Shown here in pieces: positions 8,100-17,877 of a DNA stretch of 64,000 nt (positions within the stretch are counted from its first letter, which is position 1; every line of letters starts with the position of its first letter). A program made the translations under genes and the position numbers. The notes under the pieces were generated by a model, which saw only the letters and a program-made list of their open reading frames with translations, did no database searches and was not told where the DNA came from. Source of the DNA: Azospirillum oryzae (GTDB taxonomy: Bacteria; Pseudomonadota; Alphaproteobacteria; Azospirillales; Azospirillaceae); the NCBI RefSeq assembly GCF_008364795.1, contig NZ_VTTM01000006.1:186001-250000 (forward strand), given 5' to 3'.

Positions 8100-8963
8100 C
8101 TATTTATCCTTGATTGCGAATGTCTCGAAGCGAGACCAGAGCCGTTCCGCTTCCTTCAAGCGGTCGGCGATTTCAGTCTTGCGGAGTGCGGCCACGACGT
8201 TGCTCAGAGCGTTGGCCGCGAACATCAGAGCCGCATAGGAATCGAACAACGAGGCCCCTTCGACCGGGCAGTGGATGCCGAAACTGGCCATCGCGGCTAT
8301 CGGCGACGTTTCACTGTCGCCGAGCAGCAGGACCTGGGCCGAGCGCTCACTAAAGGTTTGCGCCACGTAGAGCGATGAACGGGCATAGCGTCGGGGATCG
8401 ACGACCAGCAGACTGTCGTCGGGGCCAACCTGCAGCAAGCGGTCCGCAAGCAGCGACTGCTCGGACGTCAGCATCACCACCCGGTCCAGACAAAGATTGA
8501 GTTGGGCGTACAGGTAGAAGGCGACGGCATGCGCCTTCTTTTCCCCGTAGACGTAGAGCGTTCCTTTCGACTGTACGAGGATCTCGGCCATGCCGATGAT
8601 CCGGCTCGGTTGCATCCCGGCACTGGCCGCCTGAATATTGCGCAGATCGCGCTCCATGGTCTGGGCGACCAAGTCCGTCATCGACTCCGCGTTGGCCCCC
8701 TTCGTCCCCAAGCGGCCGAGCGGCGAACTCAGGCGCTGCTCGATCTGTTCGCGGACTTCACGCTGCACGTCGGCAAAGCTGTCATAGCCCAGCTTCGTGA
8801 AAAACCGCGTCGCGGTCGCCGCGCTGACATCGCACTTCTGCGCAATCTGGGCTGCCGGCTCGTAGGCGAGGCCGGCGTAGTTCATCGCGACGTAGCGGGC
8901 GAGCGCCTGCTCGCTTTCCGTCAGATCGTCGCGGCGCAGGCCGATCCGTTCCAGCAGGTTCAT
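8100..8963 (-). CDS. RpiR/MurR-family transcriptional regulator
   Basis: A 287-residue RpiR regulator. The N-terminal helix-turn-helix domain (about residues 1-78) contains LTESEQALARYVAMNY and the recognition region CDVSAATATRFFTKLGYDSF. The C-terminal SIS (sugar isomerase) effector domain spans about residues 120-255 (GTLYVYGEKKAHAVAFYLYAQ, ...LLVVDPRRYARSSL). It is divergent from the ABC transporter operon that starts at 9132, so it probably controls that operon through inverted repeats in the shared region. SIS domains usually bind phosphosugars. The target here suggests an acylated or D-amino-acid metabolite instead, which is inference. Confidence 0.85.
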   Translation of the reverse strand: MNLLERIGLRRDDLTESEQALARYVAMNYAGLAYEPAAQIAQKCDVSAATATRFFTKLGYDSFADVQREVREQIEQRLSSPLGRLGTKGANAESMTDLVAQTMERDLRNIQAASAGMQPSRIIGMAEILVQSKGTLYVYGEKKAHAVAFYLYAQLNLCLDRVVMLTSEQSLLADRLLQVGPDDSLLVVDPRRYARSSLYVAQTFSERSAQVLLLGDSETSPIAAMASFGIHCPVEGASLFDSYAALMFAANALSNVVAALRKTEIADRLKEAERLWSRFETFAIKDK

Positions 8964-9131
8964 CTCTAGGTCTTCCCGGTTACGCGTGTCGCTTAAATTT
9001 CATGATTGCCTATCAATGAAAAACACATTGCGCCTTTTTACGCAATGATGCAAGATACCTTTCATTAAATCGCCATAACGAAACGCGTGGCTCTACGAAC
9101 TGTGCGTTGACCACTCATAAGGGAGGACACC
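8964..9131. promoter_or_regulatory. divergent promoter/operator region of the RpiR gene and the transport operon
   Basis: This AT-rich spacer contains a perfect inverted repeat, CATTGCG-N8-CGCAATG, at 9026-9047. A second, imperfect one, TTTCATGATTG...CAATGAAA, runs from 8998 to 9020. A further TTTCATTAA lies near 9060. Paired sites of this kind between a regulator and its divergent target are typical operators. Binding by the RpiR protein is inferred. Confidence 0.5.
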
Positions 9132-10184
9132 TTGCTCTCATTGCGGACCCTTACCCTCCTGTCCGTGTCGCTGGCGGTCGCGCTGGGCAGTGCGGCTCCA
9201 TCTCGTGCGCAAGAGAAGGAGCTGGTCGTCGTCGCGACGGGCGGCGCGTTCGAGCAGGCGCTGCGCAAGAATTTCTATGAGCCCTTCACGGAAAAGACCG
9301 GTATCCGCATCCGTCCGGTGGCCGCCAGCAACGCGGAAACCTGGACCAAGGTGAAGGCCATGCGCGAGGCGAACGCTATCGGCTGGGACATCGTCACGGC
9401 TTGGCCGGAGGATCTGGTGGCGCAGGCCGACAGCCTGGCCAAGCTTGACTGCTCCAGGCTCACGAACCTCTCCCAGGCGGTTGACGGTGCCTGCACCGAG
9501 CGCGGCCTGCTGCGCACCATGGGCGGCGTCAGCATCGTGTACGACGCCAAGCGGTTCCCTCAGGGCGGGCCACAGACCTGGGCCGATTTCTGGGACGTCA
9601 AGCGCTTCCCCGGACCGCGCGCGATGCCCAACGCCGGCGCGCCCTGGTGGCCGCTCATGGCGGCACTGATGGCCGATGGGGTGCCGCGGGACAAGCTCTT
9701 CCCGCTCGACCTCGACCGTGCGTTCAAGAAACTCGACGAGCTGCGCCCATCGATCGCCGTCTGGTGGCGCACCGGCGACCAGAGCATGCAGCTGCTCCGC
9801 TCTGGCGAGGTCGTCATGGCCATGATGTGGTCAGGCAGCGGTTTCGTCCTCAAGGACCAGGGGCTGCCCATCTCCGTCGTCTGGAACGACGCCGTGCCGA
9901 ATATCGGCTATTGGGCGATGCTCAAGGGTGGAGCGAACCAGGACAAGGCCTACGCCTTTCTCGACTATTACCTGACCCGGCCGGAAGCACACCTCACCTT
10001 CGCGAACGCATTCAAATACGACACCTCGAACCGCAACATGCTGGCGCTTCTCAGCCCCGAGGACCGTGCAGCGCGTGGCTCGGCGCCGGAAAACATGGCG
10101 AAGATGGCCGTGATCGACCCTGCATGGATCGCCGCCAACCGCGCCGCGGTCATCGAACGGTGGAATCGCTGGCTCAGCAGGTGA
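9132..10184 (+). CDS. polyamine/opine-type ABC transporter substrate-binding protein
   Basis: A 350-residue periplasmic binding protein of the spermidine/putrescine (PotD-like) class. A signal peptide ends at SRAQEKEL (about residue 26). The mature protein has VVVATGGAFEQALRKNFYEPFTEKTGI, the usual start of this family, and a late YAFLDYYLTRPEAH segment. The start codon is TTG at 9132, preceded by GGGAGG with 6-base spacing; no ATG fits better. The cognate ATPase and two permeases follow after an amidase gene. The substrate is unknown; context suggests an acylated or amidated amino-acid derivative. Confidence 0.85.
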   Translation: MLSLRTLTLLSVSLAVALGSAAPSRAQEKELVVVATGGAFEQALRKNFYEPFTEKTGIRIRPVAASNAETWTKVKAMREANAIGWDIVTAWPEDLVAQADSLAKLDCSRLTNLSQAVDGACTERGLLRTMGGVSIVYDAKRFPQGGPQTWADFWDVKRFPGPRAMPNAGAPWWPLMAALMADGVPRDKLFPLDLDRAFKKLDELRPSIAVWWRTGDQSMQLLRSGEVVMAMMWSGSGFVLKDQGLPISVVWNDAVPNIGYWAMLKGGANQDKAYAFLDYYLTRPEAHLTFANAFKYDTSNRNMLALLSPEDRAARGSAPENMAKMAVIDPAWIAANRAAVIERWNRWLSR

Positions 10185-10203
10185 CGCTCCCGACCGTCGC
10201 CCC

Positions 10204-10243
10204 AGCCTGAAAACGCGAGCCTGAAACGCGAGCCTGAAACGAT
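10204..10243 (+). repeat. three tandem 13-14 bp repeats
   Basis: Three consecutive copies of AGCCTGAAACGCG (the first with an extra A, the last ending GAT) fill most of the gap between the binding-protein gene and the amidase gene. No binding motif is recognised. It may simply be replication slippage in an intercistronic spacer. Confidence 0.75.
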
Positions 10244-10285
10244 GGCGCCGATCGAAACGGCGCATCAATCCTGGATTCATCGACC

Positions 10286-11665
10286 ATGGACGCTTGCAAT
10301 CCGAATGGGTCCGGTCTGACCCTATCCCAACTGGCGACGGCTCTGGCCGAGGGCCATCTGTCCTCCGAAGCCGTCGTCTCCGGCTGTCTCGATCGCATTC
10401 GGCGGGACGATCCGACGTTGAACTCCTTCGTCGCCCTGGCCGACGACGCTTTGTCGCTGGCCCAGGAAAGCGATGCCCGCCGCCGCAGCGGGCTGGCGCG
10501 CGGTCCGCTCGACGGCATTCCGCTGGCGGTCAAGGACCTGTTCGACGTGGCCGGCCTGCCGACGCGCGGCGGGTCGAACGCGCGACCGCCGACCCCGGCG
10601 CCTGCGTCCTCCTGGCCGGTGAAGCGGCTGCAGGATGCCGGGATGATCGTTCTCGGCAAGACCGCGACGGTCGAGCTGGGCTGCGGCGGCTGGGGCACCC
10701 AGAGCGCGTCCCCGGTCCCCCGCAACCCCTGGAACGCCGGGGAGCACTGCGTTCCCGGCGGGTCGAGCAGCGGGTCCGCGGTCGCCGTCGCCGCCGGGTT
10801 GGCACCGATTGCCCTGGGCTCCGACACCGGAGGGTCGGTGCGCATTCCTGCCGGCTTCTGCGGCATCGTCGGATTCAAGCCATCTCCGGGGCTGGTGCCG
10901 CTCGACGGGGTGATCCCCTACAGCCCGACGCACGACGTCGTCGGGTTGCTCGGCCAGACCGTCGAGGACGTGCGGATAGTCTTCACGTCGCTGTTGCAAG
11001 GGGGCGGGACCGCTGGCGGATCGTCATGGGATTCCGGCGCTCCGCTGCGGATCGGCGATCTCGAGGACGCCGAACTGGACACGGTGACCCCGGAGATCCA
11101 GGCGATCTACCGGGCGGCCCTGGCCAAGCTGGCGCATGCCGGGCACCGGGTCGGACGGTTCCGCAGCCCGGAGCGCCTCGAAACCTACTCGGCGCTGGCT
11201 GGCCACCTTGCACTCTACGAGGCCTACACCATCCATGGGGCGGCGATCGAGGCGACGCCGGAACTGTTCGGGCCGGTCGTCCGCAATCGCATCCTGAGCG
11301 GCCGGGTCAAGCCGCCGCACGAGGTGATGATCGCGGAGCGGCGGCAGCACCAGCGGCGGTTCGACACCGCGATGCGCGGGTTCGACGTCATCGCGCTTCC
11401 GACCTGCCCCGACGGCGCGATCGCCGTGTCCAAGGTGGACGAGGACCGCGTGCCGACCGTCTTCACCCGGTTCGCCAACTATCTCGACCTCCCGGCGCTG
11501 TCCATCCCGATCGGCTTCACGGCCCGAGGCATGCCGGTGGGCCTGCAGTTCGCCGCACGGCGCCATGACGACACGATGCTGCTGTCGTTCGCGACTGAGG
11601 CGGAGCGCGCCATCGACAGCCCGGTTCCAGGGCAGCGCGCGACGCTGTGCCGCGTCGCGGCGTGA
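10286..11665 (+). CDS. amidase-signature family amidase
   Basis: A 459-residue cytoplasmic hydrolase of the amidase-signature family. The Ser-cisSer-Lys catalytic triad can be located: Lys in IPLAVKDLFDVAG (about residue 82), the cis-Ser in VPGGSSSGSAVAVAAG, and the nucleophile Ser in ALGSDTGGSVRIPAGFCG. It lies inside the ABC transporter operon, between the binding protein and the ATPase. This suggests that the imported substrate is an amide that the enzyme hydrolyses. GatA is unlikely because GatB/GatC are absent and the context is catabolic. Confidence 0.87.
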   Translation: MDACNPNGSGLTLSQLATALAEGHLSSEAVVSGCLDRIRRDDPTLNSFVALADDALSLAQESDARRRSGLARGPLDGIPLAVKDLFDVAGLPTRGGSNARPPTPAPASSWPVKRLQDAGMIVLGKTATVELGCGGWGTQSASPVPRNPWNAGEHCVPGGSSSGSAVAVAAGLAPIALGSDTGGSVRIPAGFCGIVGFKPSPGLVPLDGVIPYSPTHDVVGLLGQTVEDVRIVFTSLLQGGGTAGGSSWDSGAPLRIGDLEDAELDTVTPEIQAIYRAALAKLAHAGHRVGRFRSPERLETYSALAGHLALYEAYTIHGAAIEATPELFGPVVRNRILSGRVKPPHEVMIAERRQHQRRFDTAMRGFDVIALPTCPDGAIAVSKVDEDRVPTVFTRFANYLDLPALSIPIGFTARGMPVGLQFAARRHDDTMLLSFATEAERAIDSPVPGQRATLCRVAA

Positions 11666-11756
11666 CGCACCGCGTCCCGGAATTTACCCCGTCACTGCAC
11701 CAAGAACCCTGCCCCGCCGTCAGGCAGCGGCGGGTGTCTCCTGAGAGGAGAGCTCC

Positions 11757-12881
11757 ATGACCACAGCCCACCCCATCCACGAGGACTATTCCGGCTTGCA
11801 GCCCATTCGCGGCGGAACGGTGTCGATGGACAGCATCATCAAACACTACGGAAGTTTCAAGGCGGTGGACGGCGTCAGCCTCTCCGTCGGCCGGGGTGAG
11901 TTCGTGGCGCTGCTCGGCCCCAGCGGGTCGGGCAAGACGACGTTGCTGATGATGATCGCCGGCTTCGAACACCCGGACAGCGGCTCCGTGTGCATCGACG
12001 GGGTCGACGTGTCACGCATGCCGGCGCACCGCCGCGACGTTGGCATGGTGTTCCAGAAGTACGCGCTGTTCCCCCACATGACCATCCTTGACAATGTGGC
12101 GTTCCCGCTGCGCATGCGCGGCGTCACCACCGGGGAGCGCCGGCTGAAGGCGCTGGACGCGCTGCGCGTCGTCGGGCTGGAGGGCATGGAGAAGCGGCTG
12201 CCGGCGCAGCTCTCCGGTGGCCAGCAGCAGCGCGTGGCCCTGGCCCGCGCCATCGTCTACCGGCCCCCGGTGCTGCTGATGGACGAGCCGTTGGGGGCGC
12301 TCGACAAGAAGCTGCGCGAGCGCATGCAGATCGAGATCAAGCACCTCCAGGAGTCGCTGGGCGCCACGGTGATCTACGTCACCCACGACCAGGAGGAGGC
12401 GCTGACCATGGCCGACCGCATCGCGGTCATGAACCGCGGCCGGCTGGAGCAGGTCGGCACCCCAGCGGAGCTGTACGAGCGGCCGGCGAACCCCTTCGTC
12501 GCCAGCTTCATCGGCGAGACAAACCTGCTGGACGGCGAGCTTGTGGCTACCGCCGGCATGGAGTGGATGGTGCGGCTTGCCGGTGGCGCGGTGGTGCGGG
12601 GCACGCCGGCGGCGGCGGCCCGTCACGGCACGGCGGCGGGAGCACGCGTGCGTCTGACGGTCCGTCCGGAGCGCATTGAGTTGGCGCCCGCCACCGCCGG
12701 CGGGATGTCCGCCACGGTGTCCGACGTGATCTATGCCGGCCCGACGCTGATCTACCTGCTGCGCTCGGGCGGCCTGCCCGAGATCACCGTGCGCGTCCCG
12801 GTGCAGAGCGACGCGATGAAGCCCGCGCGCGGCGAGGCGGTGTCCCTGACCTGGGACCCCGCTAACGCGCTGGTCTATTGA
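11757..12881 (+). CDS. polyamine-type ABC transporter ATP-binding protein
   Basis: A 374-residue PotA-like ATPase. It has Walker A GPSGSGKTT, Q-loop VFQKYALFPHMT, signature LSGGQQQRVALARA, Walker B VLLMDEPLGALD and the H-loop VTHDQEEAL. A C-terminal TOBE-type domain follows from about residue 285 (VRLTVRPERIELAP). The ATG at 11757 is preceded by GAGAGGAGAG. It powers the two permeases encoded next. Confidence 0.92.
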   Translation: MTTAHPIHEDYSGLQPIRGGTVSMDSIIKHYGSFKAVDGVSLSVGRGEFVALLGPSGSGKTTLLMMIAGFEHPDSGSVCIDGVDVSRMPAHRRDVGMVFQKYALFPHMTILDNVAFPLRMRGVTTGERRLKALDALRVVGLEGMEKRLPAQLSGGQQQRVALARAIVYRPPVLLMDEPLGALDKKLRERMQIEIKHLQESLGATVIYVTHDQEEALTMADRIAVMNRGRLEQVGTPAELYERPANPFVASFIGETNLLDGELVATAGMEWMVRLAGGAVVRGTPAAAARHGTAAGARVRLTVRPERIELAPATAGGMSATVSDVIYAGPTLIYLLRSGGLPEITVRVPVQSDAMKPARGEAVSLTWDPANALVY

Positions 12882-12892
12882 GAGGCGCCGCC

Positions 12893-13774
12893 ATGACCGC
12901 ATCACTGAAACGGTTCGCGGCCACGCTGTGGCAAGCCGACGGGCGGAGGTTTCCGGCGCCGCTCTCCCTGCTGCTGGTCGGCCCGCTGGTGATCGGCCTG
13001 TGCGTGGCCTTCATCCTGCCGGTCGGCCGCCTTCTTGCGGTGAGCGTCTGGAACCCGGATTTCACCCTCGCCGAGTTCGTCCACATCACCGAGTCCCCGC
13101 TTTACCTGCGCATCCTCGGCCGGACCTTCCTGCTGGGCGGCGTGGTCACCGTCCTGACGCTGGTGCTCGCTTATCCGGTGGCCTTCCTGATGGCCCGGCT
13201 GAGCGGCTGGCGGCTCGCCGTGGCGACCGCCTGCGTCCTGGTGCCGCTGTGGACCAGCGTGCTGGTGCGCAGCTACGCCTGGATCATCATTCTGCAACGC
13301 AATGGCCTGCTCAATTCCATACTGACGGGCCTGGGGCTGACCGATGCGCCGCTGCCGCTGCTCTACAACGAGCTGTCAGTCACCATCGCCATGACCCACG
13401 TGCTGCTGCCCTACATGATCCTACCGATCTGGGCGGCGCTGCGCACCATCCCGCGGGACCTGCCGCTGGCGGCACAGAGCCTGGGCGCCAACGCCGTCCG
13501 CGTCTTCTTCCTGGTGGTCCTGCCGCTGAGCCTGCCGGGCGTCGCTTCGGGCGTGCTGATGGTCTTCATCCTGTCGCTGGGCTTCTATGTCACGCCGGCG
13601 CTGGTCGGCGGACCGGAGACGCTGATGGTCGCCACGCTCATCGGCCAGCAGACCACGGAGCTGCTCAACTGGCCTTTCGCCGGAGCGCTCGCAGCCCTTC
13701 TGCTCGGCATCACCCTGCTGCTCGTCACGGTGTTCAACCGCTTCCTCGGGCTCGACAAGAAGGCCGCGTCATGA
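12893..13774 (+). CDS. polyamine-type ABC transporter permease (PotB-like)
   Basis: A 293-residue inner-membrane permease with about six hydrophobic segments. The EAA loop that contacts the ATPase is visible as AAQSLGANAVRVFFLVVLPLSLPG. The frame could begin at a TTG at 12878, but ATG 12893 follows AGAGG by 6 bases. Its stop overlaps the start of the second permease (ATGA), so the two are translationally coupled. Confidence 0.9.
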   Translation: MTASLKRFAATLWQADGRRFPAPLSLLLVGPLVIGLCVAFILPVGRLLAVSVWNPDFTLAEFVHITESPLYLRILGRTFLLGGVVTVLTLVLAYPVAFLMARLSGWRLAVATACVLVPLWTSVLVRSYAWIIILQRNGLLNSILTGLGLTDAPLPLLYNELSVTIAMTHVLLPYMILPIWAALRTIPRDLPLAAQSLGANAVRVFFLVVLPLSLPGVASGVLMVFILSLGFYVTPALVGGPETLMVATLIGQQTTELLNWPFAGALAALLLGITLLLVTVFNRFLGLDKKAAS

Positions 13775-14625
13775 CCTCGCACGCGCATTCCGCGCCGGCG
13801 GCCAACGCGGCCGCCCGGCGCCAGAACCTCTCGAAACTCCTCGGCGACGCGCTGCTCAAGGGCGTCTGCGCCCTGATCTTCCTGTTCCTGCTGCTGCCGA
13901 CCCTCGTCGTCATTCCGACATCGTTCAGCGATACCCAGTATCTGGCTTTCCCGCCGGCCCACTGGTCGCTGCGCTGGTACGTCGCGTATTTCCAGGACCC
14001 GGAATGGATCGGCGCCACGCTGTTCAGCCTGAAGGTCGCCGGATTGACCACTGTCGCGGCCATGACCTTCGGCACCTTGGGCGCGCTGGCGCTGGTGCGG
14101 GGCAGGGTGCCGTTGAAGGGCGCGGTGCGGGCCGTCGTGCTGGCCCCGATGATCGTGCCGCACATCGTGATCGCCGTCGCCATGTACATGGTCTACATGA
14201 AGTGGAACCTGCTGGGCTCGCTGACCGGCTTCGTGCTGGCCCACACGGTGGTCTGTCTGCCCTTCGTGGTCATCACCGTCTCGGCCGGCCTCCAGAAGAT
14301 GGACCCTAGCCTGGAGATGGCGGCGGCCAGCCTGGGGGCGAACCGGCTGCGCGCCTTCCGGCACGTCACGCTGCCGCTGCTGGGGCCGAGCTTCGCGACC
14401 GCCGCGGCCTTCGCCTTCATCACCTCGCTGGACGAGGCGGTGATCTCCTACTTCCTGTCCAGCAGCACCGAAAAGACGCTGACGCGCAAGATGTTCGAGG
14501 ACATCGACTTCGACCTGTCGCCGACCATCGCGGTGGTTTCCACGCTCATCATCGTCATGTCCGTACTGCTGATGGGCACCATCGAGGGACTGCGGGCGCG
14601 GGCGGCACGCCGGGCCAAGGCATAA
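13771..14625 (+). CDS. polyamine-type ABC transporter permease (PotC-like)
   Basis: A 284-residue second permease. Its N-terminal cytoplasmic stretch is followed by about six membrane segments (first ALIFLFLLLPTLVVIPTSF) and the EAA loop AAASLGANRLRAFRHVTLPLLG. The ATG at 13771 overlaps the stop of the preceding permease by four bases. The reading frame is open much further upstream through the other permease, but that extension is a shadow of the other gene. It forms the membrane channel together with the PotB-like partner. Confidence 0.9.
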   Translation: MTSHAHSAPAANAAARRQNLSKLLGDALLKGVCALIFLFLLLPTLVVIPTSFSDTQYLAFPPAHWSLRWYVAYFQDPEWIGATLFSLKVAGLTTVAAMTFGTLGALALVRGRVPLKGAVRAVVLAPMIVPHIVIAVAMYMVYMKWNLLGSLTGFVLAHTVVCLPFVVITVSAGLQKMDPSLEMAAASLGANRLRAFRHVTLPLLGPSFATAAAFAFITSLDEAVISYFLSSSTEKTLTRKMFEDIDFDLSPTIAVVSTLIIVMSVLLMGTIEGLRARAARRAKA

Positions 14626-14634
14626 GGACACATC

Positions 14635-16164
14635 ATGGAAATGCTCATCACTCCGTCTCTGCCGCAGCCCTGCGGCGGGGACGGAAACGGGGAACCGCGA
14701 CCGCTCTACGACGTGGTCCTGCGCAACGGCATGGTGGCCGACGGCAGCGGGCGACCGGTCTTCGCGGCGGATGTCGCCATCGTGGCGGACCGTATCGTCG
14801 CGGTCGGTCCGTTGCCACCGGCCAGCGGCGCGCTGGAGCTGGACGTGGCCGGACTGGTGGTGGCGCCCGGATTCATCGACGTCCACACCCACGACGACCG
14901 GCTGATCCTCATCCAGCCGGAGGCGGAGCCGAAGGTCACGCAGGGCGTGACGACCGTGGTCACCGGCAATTGTGGCGTCAGCCTCGCTCCCGTGATTCTT
15001 GATGCCGAAGCCTCCGACGGTGCGGTGCCGGCTCCGCTGAACGTGCTGGGCAGGGCGACGGACGACTTCTTCGGCACCTTTCCCGCCTATCTGGCGGCGG
15101 TGGAGGGGGCGTCACCGGCGGTGAACGTGGTGCCGCTGGTCGGCCACATGGGGCTGCGTGCGTCGGTCGGCGCCGACCCGGCACGGGCGGCGTCGGACAA
15201 CGAGGTCGCCGCCATGCAGGCGATGCTGGACGGGGCGATGCGGGCGGGAGCCTTCGGTTTCTCCACCGGTCTCGCCTATCCCTTCAGCCGCAATGCGCCG
15301 ATGGAAGAGGTGGTGGCGCTCGCCTCGGTCGCCGGCCGCTATGGTGCGGTCTACACCACCCACATGCGCGACGAAGGCGAGGGGGTGCTGGCGTCCCTGG
15401 CGGAATCCTTCGCCACTGCGCGGGCGGCCGGCGTGCGGCTGGTCATCTCCCACCACAAGTGTCTCGGCGTGTCGGTCTGGGGGCGTAGCGTCCTGACGCT
15501 GGCGGCCATCGACGCGGCGGCTGAGATGTCGGACATCGCCCTTGACGCCTACCCCTACACCGCAAGCTCTACCGTTCTGCTGCCGGAAAAGCTCAAGCGG
15601 TCCAGCGAGACCTGGGTGACCTGGTCCACCCCCTTTCCCGAGGCGACCAGCCGGCGGGTCGAGGATATCGCCGCCGACTGGGGCTGCACGCCGGAGGAAG
15701 CGGCGGAACGTCTGGCGCCGGCCGGTGCGATCTACGTCAATATGGACGAAGGGGATGTCCGCCGCATCCTGAAGCACCGGCTCTGCATGATCGGGTCCGA
15801 CGGCCTGCCGCACGATCAGCACCCGCACCCGCGGCTTTGGGGCACGTTCCCGCGCGTGCTCGGCCATTATTGCCGCGAGACTGGCCTGTTCACCCTGGAG
15901 GAAGCGGTGCACCGGATGACCGGGTTGCCGGCGCAGCAGTTTGGCATTCCGGATCGCGGAGCGGTGCGCGCCGGGGCCTATGCCGACCTCTGCATCTTCG
16001 ACCCGGCCACGGTGTGCGATCGCGCCGACTTCCGCAACCCCACCGAGCCGGCGGCCGGCATCGTCCACGTCTTCGTCAACGGCCAGCCCGTGCTGCGGGA
16101 CGGCGGCATCGTCGGCGCGCGTCCCGGACGGGTCATCCGCAATCCCCACACCAGCGCGGCCTGA
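14635..16164 (+). CDS. N-acyl-D-amino-acid deacylase (D-aminoacylase), copy 1
   Basis: A 509-residue amidohydrolase that would remove the acyl group from N-acyl-D-amino acids to give free D-amino acids. Family motifs in order are YDVVLRNGMVADGSG, metal-binding HTHDD at residues 84-88, TGNCG at 110-114, ISHHK mid-protein (metal-ligand histidines) and IGSDGLPHDQHPHPR near the C-terminus. The start is nine bases after the permease stop. It is followed by a chemoreceptor and a D-amino-acid dehydrogenase, which fits deacylation then oxidation. A close paralogue lies at 20727-22190 in the opposite orientation; the two proteins look roughly 80% identical over the N-terminal 90 residues that I compared by eye. 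Confidence 0.88.
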   Translation: MEMLITPSLPQPCGGDGNGEPRPLYDVVLRNGMVADGSGRPVFAADVAIVADRIVAVGPLPPASGALELDVAGLVVAPGFIDVHTHDDRLILIQPEAEPKVTQGVTTVVTGNCGVSLAPVILDAEASDGAVPAPLNVLGRATDDFFGTFPAYLAAVEGASPAVNVVPLVGHMGLRASVGADPARAASDNEVAAMQAMLDGAMRAGAFGFSTGLAYPFSRNAPMEEVVALASVAGRYGAVYTTHMRDEGEGVLASLAESFATARAAGVRLVISHHKCLGVSVWGRSVLTLAAIDAAAEMSDIALDAYPYTASSTVLLPEKLKRSSETWVTWSTPFPEATSRRVEDIAADWGCTPEEAAERLAPAGAIYVNMDEGDVRRILKHRLCMIGSDGLPHDQHPHPRLWGTFPRVLGHYCRETGLFTLEEAVHRMTGLPAQQFGIPDRGAVRAGAYADLCIFDPATVCDRADFRNPTEPAAGIVHVFVNGQPVLRDGGIVGARPGRVIRNPHTSAA

Positions 16165-16182
16165 CCCGCGCAGGAGGCGTTC

Positions 16183-17844
16183 ATGAACACAGGTCCGGGC
16201 ACGCGCGCCAAAGGCATCGCGACCAAGCTGCTCCTCCTCTTCGGTATGTTCGTGGCGGTGTCATTCGCCGTGGCCGGCGTCAATCTTCGGGGTCTGGAGG
16301 CGATCGGCCGCAGCGGGGAGGCCACCGTCCAGGGATATGAAGTGATCGGCCGGCTGCAGCAGATCCTCCAGAACGTCTCCGAGCAGGACATGGCCGTCAG
16401 CCTCTATCTGGCGTCCACCAATCCGGAGGTTCTGGCGCCGTTCAAGGACACGCTCAGGCGACGGTTCGACACCCTTGTCGCGGAGACGCAGGCGCTCCGA
16501 CCAGCCGACCTGCCTCACCGCGCCCGGCTCGAGGCGACCGTTGAGGCGGTCAAGCAGTGGCGCGGCGCGGTGCAGGGCGACATCCGGATCATGACCGCCA
16601 CCGACGCGTCGCGCAATGCGATCGAACGCATTCGCCACTCGGTCAGCGAAACCATCGAAGCGGAGCGCACGGCCCTTGCCGCGCAGTCGCAGGCCGCGTC
16701 GGAACGCTTCGCCGAGCAGCGCCTGATCATGGCCGTCGGAGCGGCGGCGTCGGTGATCGGAGCGGTCATCCTCTATGCGTTCGTGGCGCGGATGGTGTCC
16801 CGTCCGATGCTGCGTATCGCGCAGGTCATGCAGCAGCTGTCGGCCGGCGATACGAGGATCACGGTGCCGCATGCTTCGCGCTCCGACGAGATCGGCACCA
16901 TGGCGCGATCCGTCCAGGTGTTCCGCGACGCGCTGCTGGAGCGTGCGCGGCTGGAGTCCGAAGCGGCGGCACAGGCCGACCGGGCCGCGGCCGAGCAGCA
17001 ACATCTGATGGCCGGCATCTCGAACCGCCTGGAAAGCAGCGTGCACAGCGTGGTGGCGGCGCTCAACGAGCGTGCCGGCCAGCTCCAGAAACGCTTTGGT
17101 ATCGTCTTCGAGGCCGCCGAGTGCTCGAGCCGCGAGGCGGCCAAGGTCGCCTGCCTGGCCGACGAGGCGTCGGTGCGCGTGGATGCCGTGGCCGGCGGTG
17201 CCGAGGAACTGTCGGCATCCATCGCCGACGTGTCCAGCCAGGTCAGCCGCGCCGCCGATGTCGCCCGCGAGGCCACCGCCAAGGCCCATCACACCAACGC
17301 GATGGTTGCCGGCCTGGAGACGGCGGCGGAGCGCATCGGTCGCATCGTCACGCTGATCAGCGAGATCGCCCACCGGACCAACCTGCTGGCTCTGAACGCC
17401 ACCATCGAGGCGGCCCGGGCCGGCGAAATGGGCCGCGGGTTCGCGGTCGTCGCCTCGGAAGTGAAGAGCCTGGCCTCGCAGACGGGCAAGGCGACCGACG
17501 AGATCAAGGCGCAGGTCGACGCGATGCAAAGCGCCACCGGCGCAGCCGTGACCGCCATTCGCGAGATCGCCGACACGATCACCGCCATGCAGGAGATCTC
17601 CGCCACCATCGCCACGGCGGTCGAACAGCAGGGTGCCGCCACCGCCGACATTGCCCGCAACGTGCAGGGAGTGGCATCGGGCACACGGGAGGTATCGCAC
17701 CACATCACTGACGTCAGCGTGGCGGCGGAGACCTCTTCGGCGACGGTTCGCGAGGTGCAGGCGGTCGCCAGCGAGTTCGTGACCGAGGCTGAAAACCTGC
17801 ACGGAGCGGTGGCCCGGTTCCTGGCGCAGTTGCGCGCCGCGTGA
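16183..17844 (+). CDS. methyl-accepting chemotaxis protein
   Basis: A 553-residue chemoreceptor. One membrane segment lies at about residues 14-33 and another at about 183-205. Between them is a helical periplasmic sensor of about 150 residues (four-helix-bundle type). A HAMP domain follows ([20 protein letters not shown]...[15 protein letters not shown]). The signalling hairpin is marked by the conserved tip [19 protein letters not shown]. It starts 19 bases after the deacylase gene and precedes the D-amino-acid dehydrogenase gene. I infer that it directs taxis toward the compound this operon degrades. Confidence 0.92.
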   Translation: MNTGPGTRAKGIATKLLLLFGMFVAVSFAVAGVNLRGLEAIGRSGEATVQGYEVIGRLQQILQNVSEQDMAVSLYLASTNPEVLAPFKDTLRRRFDTLVAETQALRPADLPHRARLEATVEAVKQWRGAVQGDIRIMTATDASRNAIERIRHSVSETIEAERTALAAQSQAASERFAEQRLIMAVGAAASVIGAVILYAFVARMVSRPMLRIAQVMQQLSAGDTRITVPHASRSDEIGTMARSVQVFRDALLERARLESEAAAQADRAAAEQQHLMAGISNRLESSVHSVVAALNERAGQLQKRFGIVFEAAECSSREAAKVACLADEASVRVDAVAGGAEELSASIADVSSQVSRAADVAREATAKAHHTNAMVAGLETAAERIGRIVTLISEIAHRTNLLALNATIEAARAGEMGRGFAVVASEVKSLASQTGKATDEIKAQVDAMQSATGAAVTAIREIADTITAMQEISATIATAVEQQGAATADIARNVQGVASGTREVSHHITDVSVAAETSSATVREVQAVASEFVTEAENLHGAVARFLAQLRAA

Positions 17845-17877
17845 GCGGATGCCGCGCTCCAATTGAAAGATGCACGC

